Source of the DNA: CBDCWA01 sp046048295
Lineage (GTDB): Bacteria; Pseudomonadota; Alphaproteobacteria; Rhizobiales; Hyphomicrobiaceae
Direction of reading: 5' to 3'
DNA length: 42,381 bases
Assembly (NCBI GenBank): GCA_046048295.1
Contig: JBJOGJ010000002.1
Location: forward strand, 1-42,381
How positions within the stretch are numbered: the first letter of the stretch is position 1; every line of letters begins with the position of its first letter. Of this stretch, positions 33,741 to 41,852 are shown one piece after another. The translations under genes and the position numbers were made by a program. The notes under the pieces are model-generated. The model was given only the letters and a program-made list of their open reading frames with translations. It made no database searches and was not told the origin of the DNA.

Positions 33741-34385
33741 ATGCAGGCGCTGGAGATAAGTGGCCCATTGGACGCACCACTCGTGCTTCTCGCGCATGGC
33801 GCCGGCGCCGGCAGCAAGAGCGGCTTCATGGTTGCCATCGCCGATGCGCTCGAAACACAGGGCGTCGCAACCGGGCGCTTCGATTTCGCATACATGGCGA
33901 TGTCGCAAAGCGACGGCCGCCGCCGCCCGCCACCCAGGATGGCCGTAATCATGGAAGAGATGAGGGCCCGAATCGCCGAGGCTCACGCCTTGGCTGGAGA
34001 CCGACCGCTGTTCATCGGCGGCAAATCCATGGGCGGCCGCATCGCCAGCATGATCGCTGCAGAATCGCCTGCCGAAAGCAAGATCGCAGGTTGCATCTGC
34101 CTAGCATATCCATTTCATCCCGCCGGAAAACCAGATCTGTTGCGCACCAGCCACCTCGCGGAAACGACCTGCCCGACGCTCATCGTCCAGGGAACGCGCG
34201 ATGCACTCGGCAACTGCCACGAGGTCGCAGGCTACAAGCTTTCCGGCTCGATAGAACTTGCCTGGCTCGAGGACGGCGACCACGACTTCAAACCGAGAAA
34301 AAGCTCCGGCCACACGCACGCCGATCATTTTCGGCATGCAGCGGCAGCGGTCGCAGACTTCGTACGACGGCACACGAAGAGCTGA
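33741..34385 (+). CDS. Alpha/beta hydrolase, KANSL3/Tex30-like
   Basis: A 214-residue alpha/beta hydrolase of the compact group that includes TEX30 and the dienelactone-hydrolase-like bacterial proteins. The N-terminal LLAHGAGAGSKSGFM segment is the hallmark glycine-rich loop. The nucleophile serine is in GGKSMGGRIASMIA. The histidine near residue 186 (LEDGDHDFKPRK) and the Asp of LIVQGTRDALG complete the likely triad. It is cytoplasmic, and its physiological substrate is unknown. The ATG at 33741 is preceded by AAAGGAAAATAGGC. Confidence 0.85.
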   Translation: MQALEISGPLDAPLVLLAHGAGAGSKSGFMVAIADALETQGVATGRFDFAYMAMSQSDGRRRPPPRMAVIMEEMRARIAEAHALAGDRPLFIGGKSMGGRIASMIAAESPAESKIAGCICLAYPFHPAGKPDLLRTSHLAETTCPTLIVQGTRDALGNCHEVAGYKLSGSIELAWLEDGDHDFKPRKSSGHTHADHFRHAAAAVADFVRRHTKS

Positions 34386-34389
34386 TCCG

Positions 34390-35325
34390 CTATTTCTTCG
34401 ACTTCTTTTTCGTCTCCGATTGCACCAGGTAGAAGGAGCTTGCCACGATCAATGCCATGCCGACGAGGCTCCATTGGCTCGGCAGCTCACTGAAGACGAT
34501 GTAGCCGATGAGCGCCGTGTAGGGAATGCGGGTATAGTCGAGCGGCACGAGCGCGGTGGTGTCGCCTTGCGCGAAGCCGTGCGTGATCAGTGCCTGGCCG
34601 CCAATGCCAAGCACACCGACCAGACACAGGAGAGCGAATTCCGGCCACGTCGGCGTGAGCCAGAGGAAGATCGTCGGGATCGCCGCCGCCACCGCGTTCC
34701 AAAACGCATAGTAGAACATGATGACCCGCGTCGGCTCCGTTTCGGACAGCTTCTTGATGCAGATGACGACGCAGCCCCCGAACAGTGCACCCGCAGCGGC
34801 AATGAACGCATTCGGATCGAAGCCATCGGTGAACGGCCGGGCATAAATCAGGATCCCGGCGAACCCGACCAGCGCAATCGACGTTCTCCGCCAACCCGCC
34901 ATCTCCGACAGGAAGATGAGCGCCAGCGGTATCATGAACAACGGCCGGGAGAACTGCAGCACCGTCGCGTCAGCAAGGACCATGTGAGTGATGGCCCAGA
35001 AAAAGCAGGCGTTCCCGGCTGCCCCAAACAAGCCGCGCATGGTGTGGAGCCCCATTCGCTTCGTTCGCAGAGGCTCCATCGGATTGCTCAGGAAGATCGG
35101 CAATATGACGAGGAAACCGATGAAAGATCGGAAGAACAGGATCTCGAAGCTGGACAACCGCTGCCCGAGGAACTTGACGAGGGTCGCCATGATGACGAGC
35201 GTGAACGCGCCGAGCGAGACGAGGATGGCCCCCCTGGTATTGGGTGCGAGCCCCTCCCACCAGGACAAGACGCCCGACTTCACGCTGCGGTCGCGGACGT
35301 TGTCCTGCTGATCCCCATCCTGCAT
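34390..35325 (-). CDS. DMT family transporter (EamA-type)
   Basis: A 311-residue inner-membrane protein with ten predicted helices in two EamA repeats of five. The repeats begin near residues 20 (RGAILVSLGAFTLVIMATLVKFLG) and 165 (FIAAAGALFGGCVVICIKKLSETEP). Such proteins usually export metabolites or amino acids. A lysine-rich tail (SETKKKSKK) is at the C-terminus. ATG 35325 is used, ten bases after AGGA; a TTG at 35331 is less likely. Convergent with the Tex30-type gene, four bases apart. Confidence 0.88.
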   Translation of the reverse strand: MQDGDQQDNVRDRSVKSGVLSWWEGLAPNTRGAILVSLGAFTLVIMATLVKFLGQRLSSFEILFFRSFIGFLVILPIFLSNPMEPLRTKRMGLHTMRGLFGAAGNACFFWAITHMVLADATVLQFSRPLFMIPLALIFLSEMAGWRRTSIALVGFAGILIYARPFTDGFDPNAFIAAAGALFGGCVVICIKKLSETEPTRVIMFYYAFWNAVAAAIPTIFLWLTPTWPEFALLCLVGVLGIGGQALITHGFAQGDTTALVPLDYTRIPYTALIGYIVFSELPSQWSLVGMALIVASSFYLVQSETKKKSKK

Positions 35326-35516
35326 TGGCAATGCAATCCTTTATGTTCCAATCGCCCCGGCCGGCACCTTATCACATGTCGCTGCGTTACTGGCTTCCAG
35401 GCAATGACTGTCACAGAAGTAACAGCAGCCGCCACTATTCCGGCCTATCAGGCTGATTAGAAGGGCAGTGCTTCGAAGAATGCGCTGCAAGGCGCAAGCG
35501 CAAGGAGTATGAGATC

Positions 35517-36224
35517 ATGACGAAATACCGGAACATGCCAGGACTTGCAGCCCTGGCCGGTCTCGTGGCGCTCGCAGGCTCCGCCAGCGCCAACGCGCCG
35601 GCTCCGCCGGAAGGGGTATGGCTCGACCATACCGGCCGTGGCGCGGTCGAGATCCGACGCTGCGGCGCGACCCTTTGCGGTCATCTCGTCTGGCTCAAGG
35701 ACCAGGTGAACCAAAATCTCTGTGGCACCAAGATCATCGGCGACGTGAAGCCGATCGGCGGTGGCCGCTGGGACAACGTCTGGATATACAGCCCGGAACG
35801 GGAAAGCCGGTTCGACGTCGAGCTGACGCCGCTGAAGTCGGGCAAACTGCGTGTTCTCGGTTATGCGGGCGTGAAATTCCTGAGCGAAACCATGATCTGG
35901 CAACCGGCGCCTGCCGATATCCAGCGCTGCGACACGACCAAGTCGGCCGCGATATCACCCGGCAAGACGCCCGCTCCGGTGCCCGACACCAAAGAGCCGG
36001 CGCTGACACCACCGAAACCTGCGCCATCACGACCTGCAGCGGATCGCCGTGCGGAACTGAAGCCGGCCCCGAAAACCATGCCGGAGCAACAGGCCCAGCC
36101 CGGCAAGCAAGCCGCCGAACCGTCCCGGGCGGCCGAGAACAGGGTTCCAAGGAAATCCGGCAAGAGCGAAACCTGCAGGCTCAACCTCCCCTATGTCTCG
36201 CTCGAGTTTCCCTGTCCCGATTGA
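35517..36224 (+). CDS. DUF2147 domain secreted protein with Pro-rich tail
   Basis: A 235-residue exported protein. A signal peptide (ending near SASANA) precedes a DUF2147 domain at about residues 30-130, with EGVWLDHTGRGAVEIRRCG, LCGHLVWLKD and the NVWIYSPERES strand typical of the family. DUF2147 is a small calycin-like fold of unknown role in envelope biology. The rest is a Pro/Ala/Lys-rich linker and a C-terminal two-cysteine tail (ETCRLNLPYVSLEFPCP) like that of the protein at 26938. AAGGAG precedes the ATG. Confidence 0.88.
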   Translation: MTKYRNMPGLAALAGLVALAGSASANAPAPPEGVWLDHTGRGAVEIRRCGATLCGHLVWLKDQVNQNLCGTKIIGDVKPIGGGRWDNVWIYSPERESRFDVELTPLKSGKLRVLGYAGVKFLSETMIWQPAPADIQRCDTTKSAAISPGKTPAPVPDTKEPALTPPKPAPSRPAADRRAELKPAPKTMPEQQAQPGKQAAEPSRAAENRVPRKSGKSETCRLNLPYVSLEFPCPD

Positions 36225-36256
36225 TCGCTTCGGAAAAAGACAAACGGCTCAACGCT

Positions 36257-36271
36257 TTAACACTTGGTTAA
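36257..36271 (+). promoter_or_regulatory. CtrA-type box TTAA-N7-TTAA
   Basis: TTAA at 36257-36260 and TTAA at 36268-36271, exactly seven bases apart, match the alphaproteobacterial CtrA consensus without error. The box lies about 55 bp before the ATG of the small Tat-signal peptide gene. A weak -10-like TAGACT lies at 36283-36288. A match of this kind is expected now and then by chance, but it is rare in this GC-rich sequence. Confidence 0.5.
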
Positions 36272-36326
36272 CAGACTGCCCCTAGACTCTGCGGCAAGGC
36301 GTATTTCTGCAACGTGGAGGACAGTC

Positions 36327-36602
36327 ATGCCGAAGCCTGTCGGGCAGGAAACGGAAGATCACCCCGTCGATCATGCATCAGCGGACAAGGTTCCCGCATC
36401 CAAGTCCCGCCGTGAAGCGCTGAAAAGCCTCGCCTATGCGGCGTCCGTAGCGCCGGCGATGGTCGTGCTGCTGAATGGCAGCGCCGACGCGCAGGGCTGG
36501 AATGGCAAGGGCAACGGGCCCGGAAACGGCAACGGCGGCCCCAATTGCGACAACCCAGGCCTGCACCTGGGCTTCAATCGCAACGGCCACTCGGCCTGTT
36601 GA
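36327..36602 (+). CDS. Tat-signal Gly/Asn-rich small peptide, candidate substrate of the kinase cassette
   Basis: The 91-residue product has an N-terminal polar region, then a twin-arginine motif (SRREALK, residues 27-33) and a hydrophobic run (VAPAMVVLLNG, 41-51) ending in an ADAQ cleavage site near residue 55. The predicted mature part is about 36 residues and very rich in Gly and Asn, with two cysteines (74 and the last residue, 91) and the ending NGHSAC. GGAGG precedes the ATG. It lies 31 bp before the PqqD/HprK fusion gene in the same direction. Small Tat-like proteins occur beside HPr-rel-A type kinases; that it is their substrate is inferred. No family was recognised. Confidence 0.72.
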   Translation: MPKPVGQETEDHPVDHASADKVPASKSRREALKSLAYAASVAPAMVVLLNGSADAQGWNGKGNGPGNGNGGPNCDNPGLHLGFNRNGHSAC

Positions 36603-36633
36603 GCCACGGCCCCCGAGGCACCCCGAGGCCCCC

Positions 36634-37701
36634 ATGAGTTCCGTCGAACTGGTATCGGTCGGTAGCAGTCACTGCCTGTTCCGTCCCGAGACGCACGCAC
36701 TCGCGCTGCTCAACGATGGAGCGGCAGACGCGTGGCGCCGTCTCGAGGCGGGGGCGGAACCATGCGAAACGGACGGCGCGCTCATCGAGCAATGGCGAAA
36801 TGCCGGCTTTGGCAGAGGGGACCTGCCGCACGGAAACCGGGCCTCACGCTTGACCCGACATGCGGCGGTGCAGGGCGAACGGATCTGCATTTCGAGCGGT
36901 ACCGCCATGGTCGCGGTCGCTGTAGAGGACGCCACGCTTCGCGAACTTCTGGCGGCCGTTCTCCGGCCGCTCACAATTCCCGGCCGCCCCTCGAATTTGA
37001 TCGAAGTCCGAGGCCCGGGCCCATACGAGATCGTGTCACGTGGCGTGCTCCTGTCACACGTAGAAGCACCGAGCGACGCGCGGCGGATTGCGCTGCAGGC
37101 GATACTGCTCGAGCTCTTCCCCGTTGGCGCCGTGTCGGCGCTCATCCATGCGTCGTCGCTTTCCATAGATGGCAGGGCACTTCTGGTTGCAGGTGCGACA
37201 GGGGCCGGCAAATCGACATTGACGGCGGCACTCGTAGCTCACGGCGCCGGTTACCTCGGCGACGATTTCGCCGCACTCGACAACTCCGGCACTGCGGTCG
37301 GCGCATTTCCGATTGCAGCAAGCATCAAATCGGGAAGCTGGCCGATCGTTGCCACCGACTTCCCGCAACTCATGGATTCACCTGAATTCACGCTCGGAAC
37401 CCGTCGGGTCCGCTATCTCGACTTCGGGAAGGCCCGACCGAGTAGGCACGACATACAGTCCATTTCGGCGCTGATCTTCCCGCACTACAAACGGGACGAG
37501 GAAAGTCGGATGACCCCGATGACGCCGGAGCACGCCTTCGCGGAGCTGATAGCGAGCGGCTCCGAGATCGTCGGCAATCCGCGCTCCGTGAAGCCACTGG
37601 TCAGGCTCGTGGAAAGGTGCCCGGCCTGGCAGATGGATTATGGCAGGCTCGACGATGCCGTCGATGCAGCGCTTGCCATCGCGAGGCGCCCATGTCCCTG
37701 A
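36634..37701 (+). CDS. PqqD-like/HprK-like fusion kinase (HPr-rel-A type)
   Basis: A 355-residue protein. Residues 1-60 (SVGSSHCLFRPETHALALLNDGAADAWRRL) look like a PqqD-type peptide-binding domain. Residues 85-355 resemble HPr serine kinase: HASSLSIDGRALL, a Walker A loop GATGAGKST (187-195), and GYLGDDFAALD (207-217) with the double aspartate used for catalysis. The fold is that of enzymes that phosphorylate a serine on a small protein. In lasso peptide clusters a related kinase phosphorylates the precursor's terminal serine. No macrocyclase or lasso protease is present here. It overlaps the next gene by ten bases. Biochemical role unproven. Confidence 0.8.
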   Translation: MSSVELVSVGSSHCLFRPETHALALLNDGAADAWRRLEAGAEPCETDGALIEQWRNAGFGRGDLPHGNRASRLTRHAAVQGERICISSGTAMVAVAVEDATLRELLAAVLRPLTIPGRPSNLIEVRGPGPYEIVSRGVLLSHVEAPSDARRIALQAILLELFPVGAVSALIHASSLSIDGRALLVAGATGAGKSTLTAALVAHGAGYLGDDFAALDNSGTAVGAFPIAASIKSGSWPIVATDFPQLMDSPEFTLGTRRVRYLDFGKARPSRHDIQSISALIFPHYKRDEESRMTPMTPEHAFAELIASGSEIVGNPRSVKPLVRLVERCPAWQMDYGRLDDAVDAALAIARRPCP

Positions 37702-38801
37702 ACGCCACCAACCCCGCCGAGGCCGTGCTCTGTCTGCTCGGCGCACGCAGCCTCGCAAAGACGATCGACTGGCAGGAAGTCGATTGGAACCGCGTCATCG
37801 CCTTCGCAAGCGCTCACCTGGTCTTGCCCGCGCTCGCGGCGCCGTTGAACAGGATTTCCCATAACACCCCACTGCCCGGCGACCTCGTAGGATTTATGAG
37901 CGGAATCGCCGCGGCGAATGCGACGCGTAACCGGTCCCTGGGTGAAGCGCTCCGGAACATTGCAGAAACTTTGAACGCCATCGGGACCACACCAGTTGCA
38001 CTGAAAGGGGCCGCGTTCCTTGCCGATGGCAATGGTAGCGGCGCGCAGACCCGGTTCATGAGCGACATTGATCTCCTGATCCCCGAGGCTCGTCTGCACG
38101 ACTGCGTGCGAGCATTCGCAAGCCTGGGCTACAAGCCGGTTTCCCTCGACTACGATTCATCGCGCGTGGCGCACTACCCGCCGCTGGCGAGCCCATGCGG
38201 CACATTCACGGTAGAGCTCCACACGCGCATCTTCGCATTCGCCGACTACGGACTGCCGGCAAGCGAAGTGGCGGCGAACGCAACGGCGTCGGAAATTCCG
38301 GGTCTGGCGATTCCGTCGAGCACGCACCGCATGGTCCACGTTCTGGCGCACGCTCAGTTGCACAATCGCTATGCCCCGATCCGGCGCATCGTCCTAAAGG
38401 ATATTCTCGATATCGAGCGGCTCCTGGCAGGCAGGCAAGGCCCAGACTACCCCTGGAGCGAAGTGGTGGCCTGCTTCACCAATCCCGCCGAACGCCAACA
38501 TGCTCTGTCGCTCGCTGCAGCATGGCAGCTCGCCATGCACGGCGAGGAAGCGGACTGGTTCCGCGCTTCGGAAATTGCATGGGCGAGGCACGCCCTTTAC
38601 CGGCTCAGACGACACCCAGAGGTATCCCGCAGGAGCGCCATGCTCGACGCTGCGCGTGTCGAAATTTACCGCTTCAGGACGGAGGAAGGACACCTGCGGC
38701 ACCGGCTGCGCCAACTCGTCGATCCGCGAGGTCTTGCCTCAGCTGCAGGCTCGTTCCACTACAGGATGCAGCAGCGGCTGTGGAGCGCCGGCGCCCGCTG
38801 A
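37692..38801 (+). CDS. Nucleotidyltransferase-like protein (PF14907-type)
   Basis: A 369-residue cytoplasmic protein of the uncharacterised nucleotidyltransferase family that accompanies HprK-like kinases and lasso-type clusters. The key segment is VALKGAAFLADGNG followed by RFMSDIDLLIPEAR (residues 121-134), where the DxD pair (D125, D127) is the presumed metal site. The C-terminal half is helical with HMVH/HAQLHNRY-like histidines. The ATG lies inside the kinase gene (overlap of ten bases), so translation is coupled. The stop TGA directly abuts the convergent bactofilin stop, forming TGATCA. The reaction, possibly nucleotidylation of the small peptide, is inference. Confidence 0.8.
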   Translation: MSLNATNPAEAVLCLLGARSLAKTIDWQEVDWNRVIAFASAHLVLPALAAPLNRISHNTPLPGDLVGFMSGIAAANATRNRSLGEALRNIAETLNAIGTTPVALKGAAFLADGNGSGAQTRFMSDIDLLIPEARLHDCVRAFASLGYKPVSLDYDSSRVAHYPPLASPCGTFTVELHTRIFAFADYGLPASEVAANATASEIPGLAIPSSTHRMVHVLAHAQLHNRYAPIRRIVLKDILDIERLLAGRQGPDYPWSEVVACFTNPAERQHALSLAAAWQLAMHGEEADWFRASEIAWARHALYRLRRHPEVSRRSAMLDAARVEIYRFRTEEGHLRHRLRQLVDPRGLASAAGSFHYRMQQRLWSAGAR

Positions 38802-39473
38802 TCAGCGAACCCTTACGAACACCGTCTGCGCCTTGCCCGATGTGGCACCCGCGGCATCCATCACGACAACCTTGAAGCTCGCCGACGATCCGGCCGAGCC
38901 ATCGTGAACGAAGGTGACCTTGCGGCCTTCCAGCTCCGCCTGGGTGAAGGTCTGTACCTTCAGTGCCGGCGCACTGGCGAGCGCCACAAATCCGGCAGTC
39001 TCCTCCGAGACCGTGAACGTGAGATCCTTGGCAGTATTGTCGGGGTCGATCGCCGTGAGATCGACTGTCGTGACGACGACCGAGCCCCCGCGACCGACTG
39101 ACAGTTCGAGATCGCCGGCCAATGCGGGCGGAACGTTACGGAGATCGGCACTCAGGTTGCCGCCCGGCTGCATCGCGAGCTGGCCGTATTTTACGTTTCC
39201 CGCCACCGATCCCGAGGCACGAATGTCGAGCAGGTTGACGACGGAGATATCCCCTTGCAGATCCCCACTGATCTCCGCGGCTCCGGCCTTCAGCGTTCCG
39301 TAGACGCGCCCGCCCTCGTGCACCACGACCATGTCCGACGAAACCTTGCCGTCGATGTAGCCGTGAACCTCGATGCGACGGCTGCGCTGCACCTCTCCGG
39401 TGATATACGCGTCTTCGCTGAGAATTAGGACACCTTGCTCGATGCTCACCGAAACTGCTCCCTGAGATGACAT
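38802..39473 (-). CDS. Bactofilin with C-terminal cadherin/CSPG-like domain
   Basis: A 223-residue protein. Residues 12-110 form the bactofilin right-handed beta-helix, with repeated strand and glycine turns (ISEDAYITGEV, HGYIDGKV, VHEGGRVYGTLKAGAAEISGDLQGDI, DIRASGSVAGNVKYGQL). Bactofilins self-assemble into cytoplasmic or membrane-linked filaments. Residues 125-223 read as a CSPG/cadherin-like repeat: DLTAIDPDN, LTFTVSEE, VQTFTQAELEGRKVTFVHDGS and FKVVVMDAAGA. No signal peptide is visible. ATG 39473 is preferred because the open frame to 39650 lacks family sequence. A TTAACCGT (near-CtrA) motif lies at 39497-39504. Confidence 0.78.
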   Translation of the reverse strand: MSSQGAVSVSIEQGVLILSEDAYITGEVQRSRRIEVHGYIDGKVSSDMVVVHEGGRVYGTLKAGAAEISGDLQGDISVVNLLDIRASGSVAGNVKYGQLAMQPGGNLSADLRNVPPALAGDLELSVGRGGSVVVTTVDLTAIDPDNTAKDLTFTVSEETAGFVALASAPALKVQTFTQAELEGRKVTFVHDGSAGSSASFKVVVMDAAGATSGKAQTVFVRVR

Positions 39474-39561
39474 TGCGCCCCATGACCGAGCCGACCTTAA
39501 CCGTTTCCGCGGCAGGTTTGCGACCGGTTTGAGCAAAACGTACGTATGCGTGATCCTTTGA

Positions 39562-41115
39562 TCACTCTGTCCTGGACACGATCCGCTGCCGCGCCGGACT
39601 GACCAGCCAGGCGAAGCCGAGTATTGCAACTGCCAGTACGACAAAAACAAGACAGAACCAAGAATGCGCGGCAGCGAGGCTTGACGCTCCCGCCCACATC
39701 ACCGAGGAGTACGCCTCCGCGAACGTCGACGCCTTGGACGCTGTCTGGCGCCGACGGAACTGGCTACGGCTGGAAGCAACGCGGAACCAGAGCTGGATGG
39801 CGATCGCCGAGCCGGCGGCAGCAAGTACGCCGAGCGCGACGACAAGCGCCCCGAACGGCGCGATCCACACGATCGCCGCCAACAGCGGAGCAGCCACGGC
39901 CGCGATCACCGCCAGCACCGCCTCGACCTTGGCTCGCGTCTCCAGCCCCGCGGCGACTGGCGCGGTGGCAACGAGATCGGGGGCATCCTCACCCGATACG
40001 GCGAGCCAGGACAACCCGCCGGCAAGCTGGCCCAGCGCCATGACCAGCACCGGCGCCAGCACCACCACCACGCCTGCCGCCTCGCCGTAGCTCTGCCAGA
40101 GCAGCAGCGCCGGCGGCAGCAGATAGAGGATCTGCATCAGCGATTGCGAGACGAGCCAGGGATCACGCGCCAGCAGGGTCCATTCCTTCTGTCGCAGCAC
40201 CTGTCTGGCCCCGCGCGACCTTATCGGCCGGATGGCCGGGGACGCTTTGGCTGCACCGGCCTCCTCGATGCCTCCTGCTGCGAGTACAAGGCCAGCGAAA
40301 CGGTTTGCAGACACCATGATTGCCGCAATGAGCAGTGCCACGGAGACCGTCACCATGAAGGCGAGCGAAAGCGGATCACCGATCGCCGCACGGGCCGGCA
40401 GCCACAACAGGCTGTCGCCAGCCGGCAGCCGTTGAAGCGTCTCGGCCGATGCAATCGCATCGAGCCGCGACAGGCTCCCGCTCGAAAAGATCGCTATCAC
40501 CTGGATGCCGATGATGAAACCGGCACCGATCATGGCGGCAATGATCTGCGCGGCGATGCGGGTGCGACGCGGACCGCACACCGCAAACAGCGCGAGTGTC
40601 ATGACCACGGATAGCGCAGTAGCAATGGCACCGGCAGCAAATAGCACCGCATACGCTGCCAGCCAGCCAGGACCGTCGAGGACGGCCGCCGCGTTGATGA
40701 ACGGTGCTGCCAGTAGCACCGCCATCATCGCCGTCGATATCGCGACTGCCACGATCCGGACTGCGAACACGCGCTCCGCCCGCGCTGGCGACGACAGGAT
40801 GAGCTCCATGTCCGATCGCCCGTAGAATGCGCGCGTCACGTGCTCGAGTGCCTGCGAAACCATCATGAACAACGCCAGCGCGATCATTGCCGTCGTCACC
40901 GCTAGCAACTGTTGCTCGGGCGCCTCCCCGTCACCGAGTGGCCCGCCTAGAACCGCGAAAGCCAAGAGATGGAGAAGCCCGACGAACGCCGCCACAACGA
41001 CGATGGCCCAGCGCTCCAGCCCACGCTGCCCGGCCGTCATCATCGAAAGCCAGTCGCGCCAAGCCAGTCGGATCTCATGGGCTGCAAACCAGCCGAGCGT
41101 GCCAGCACCCGTCAT
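39562..41115 (-). CDS. ABC-2 type transporter permease
   Basis: A 517-residue membrane protein with about ten or more hydrophobic helices and no large soluble domain, typical of permeases paired with a separate ATPase. It opens with a short amphipathic segment (WFAAHEIRLAWRDWLSMM). A cytoplasmic loop with SRGARQVLRQKEWTLLARDPWLVSQSL, a coupling-like region, lies in the middle. ATG 41115 overlaps the ATPase stop by four bases (ATGA), which fixes the start; the frame is open further upstream only as an overlap. Substrate unknown. Confidence 0.85.
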   Translation of the reverse strand: MTGAGTLGWFAAHEIRLAWRDWLSMMTAGQRGLERWAIVVVAAFVGLLHLLAFAVLGGPLGDGEAPEQQLLAVTTAMIALALFMMVSQALEHVTRAFYGRSDMELILSSPARAERVFAVRIVAVAISTAMMAVLLAAPFINAAAVLDGPGWLAAYAVLFAAGAIATALSVVMTLALFAVCGPRRTRIAAQIIAAMIGAGFIIGIQVIAIFSSGSLSRLDAIASAETLQRLPAGDSLLWLPARAAIGDPLSLAFMVTVSVALLIAAIMVSANRFAGLVLAAGGIEEAGAAKASPAIRPIRSRGARQVLRQKEWTLLARDPWLVSQSLMQILYLLPPALLLWQSYGEAAGVVVVLAPVLVMALGQLAGGLSWLAVSGEDAPDLVATAPVAAGLETRAKVEAVLAVIAAVAAPLLAAIVWIAPFGALVVALGVLAAAGSAIAIQLWFRVASSRSQFRRRQTASKASTFAEAYSSVMWAGASSLAAAHSWFCLVFVVLAVAILGFAWLVSPARQRIVSRTE

Positions 41116-41852
41116 GCCGCTGCGTCCTGCTCTGCAACGAGCCGGAGGAACACCTCTTCGAGCGTATCGCTTGCCATGCCCGTTCTCCGGCGCAGATCGT
41201 CGAGTGTACCTTCCGCGATCAGGCGGCCGGCGGAGATGACGCCGATACGCTCGGCCATTCGCTCCGCAACTTCGAGGATATGCGTCGTCATGATGACCGT
41301 TACCCCGGTCTTCACGCGCTCCTGCAGCACCTGCTTGACCTGCCGCGCCGAACCGGCGTCGAGCCCGGTCAGCGGCTCGTCCAGTATGATAAGTTGCGGC
41401 TGATGGATCAGCGCACCGGCAAGCGCAACCTTCTGGCGCATGCCCTTGGAGAGGCCCTGGCAGCGCTGGTGCGCATAGGGTCCGAGACCCAGCATCGCAA
41501 TGAGCGCCTGCGCCTCCCTGTCCGCGGCCGTTCCATCCATCCCCCACAAGCCCGCTACGAACTCGAGGTACTCGAACGGTGTCAGCTTGTCGTAGATCAG
41601 CGGTTCATCCGGCACCCAGGCCATGACACGGCGGGCCGCGATGGGATCGGCGAGCGCGTCCACACCCGCCACCCGGATGCCCCCCGCATCGGGCCTGAGG
41701 AGGCCGGCAACCATGCGCAACGTGGTGGTTTTCCCGGCACCGTTCGGGCCGAGCAGGGCATAGAACTGTCCTGCCGCCACACTGAGTGAAAGGTCGTCCA
41801 CGGCCGGCCGATCGAACGATTTCGAAAGGTTCCAGATCTCGAGCGCCTTCAT
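41112..41852 (-). CDS. ABC transporter ATP-binding protein
   Basis: A 246-residue ATPase partner of the permease, coupled by a four-base overlap. Walker A is GPNGAGKTTT, and the sequence LSKGMRQKVALAGAL contains a GLSKGM signature variant. Walker B is LIILDEPLTGLD, and the switch histidine is in MTTHILEV. The type (DEPLIYDKLTPFEYLEF Q-loop region) matches the general ABC-2 exporter ATPases. The N-terminal 20 residues and C-terminal helix (DTLEEVFLRLV) are as expected. Confidence 0.93.
   Translation of the reverse strand: MKALEIWNLSKSFDRPAVDDLSLSVAAGQFYALLGPNGAGKTTTLRMVAGLLRPDAGGIRVAGVDALADPIAARRVMAWVPDEPLIYDKLTPFEYLEFVAGLWGMDGTAADREAQALIAMLGLGPYAHQRCQGLSKGMRQKVALAGALIHQPQLIILDEPLTGLDAGSARQVKQVLQERVKTGVTVIMTTHILEVAERMAERIGVISAGRLIAEGTLDDLRRRTGMASDTLEEVFLRLVAEQDAAA

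Noticed and set aside
34258..35460. 400-codon plus-strand open frame opposite the DMT transporter
   Set aside because: Charged low-complexity translation typical of antisense frames in GC-rich DNA.
36327..38801. Lasso peptide biosynthesis cluster
   Set aside because: The kinase and nucleotidyltransferase resemble lasso tailoring enzymes, but there is no asparagine-synthetase-like cyclase or transglutaminase-like protease, and the peptide has a Tat signal instead of a lasso leader.
41116..41547. Upstream extension of the ABC permease frame
   Set aside because: The extension overlaps the ATPase gene in another frame and has no membrane or family character; the ATGA overlap at 41112-41115 defines the start.
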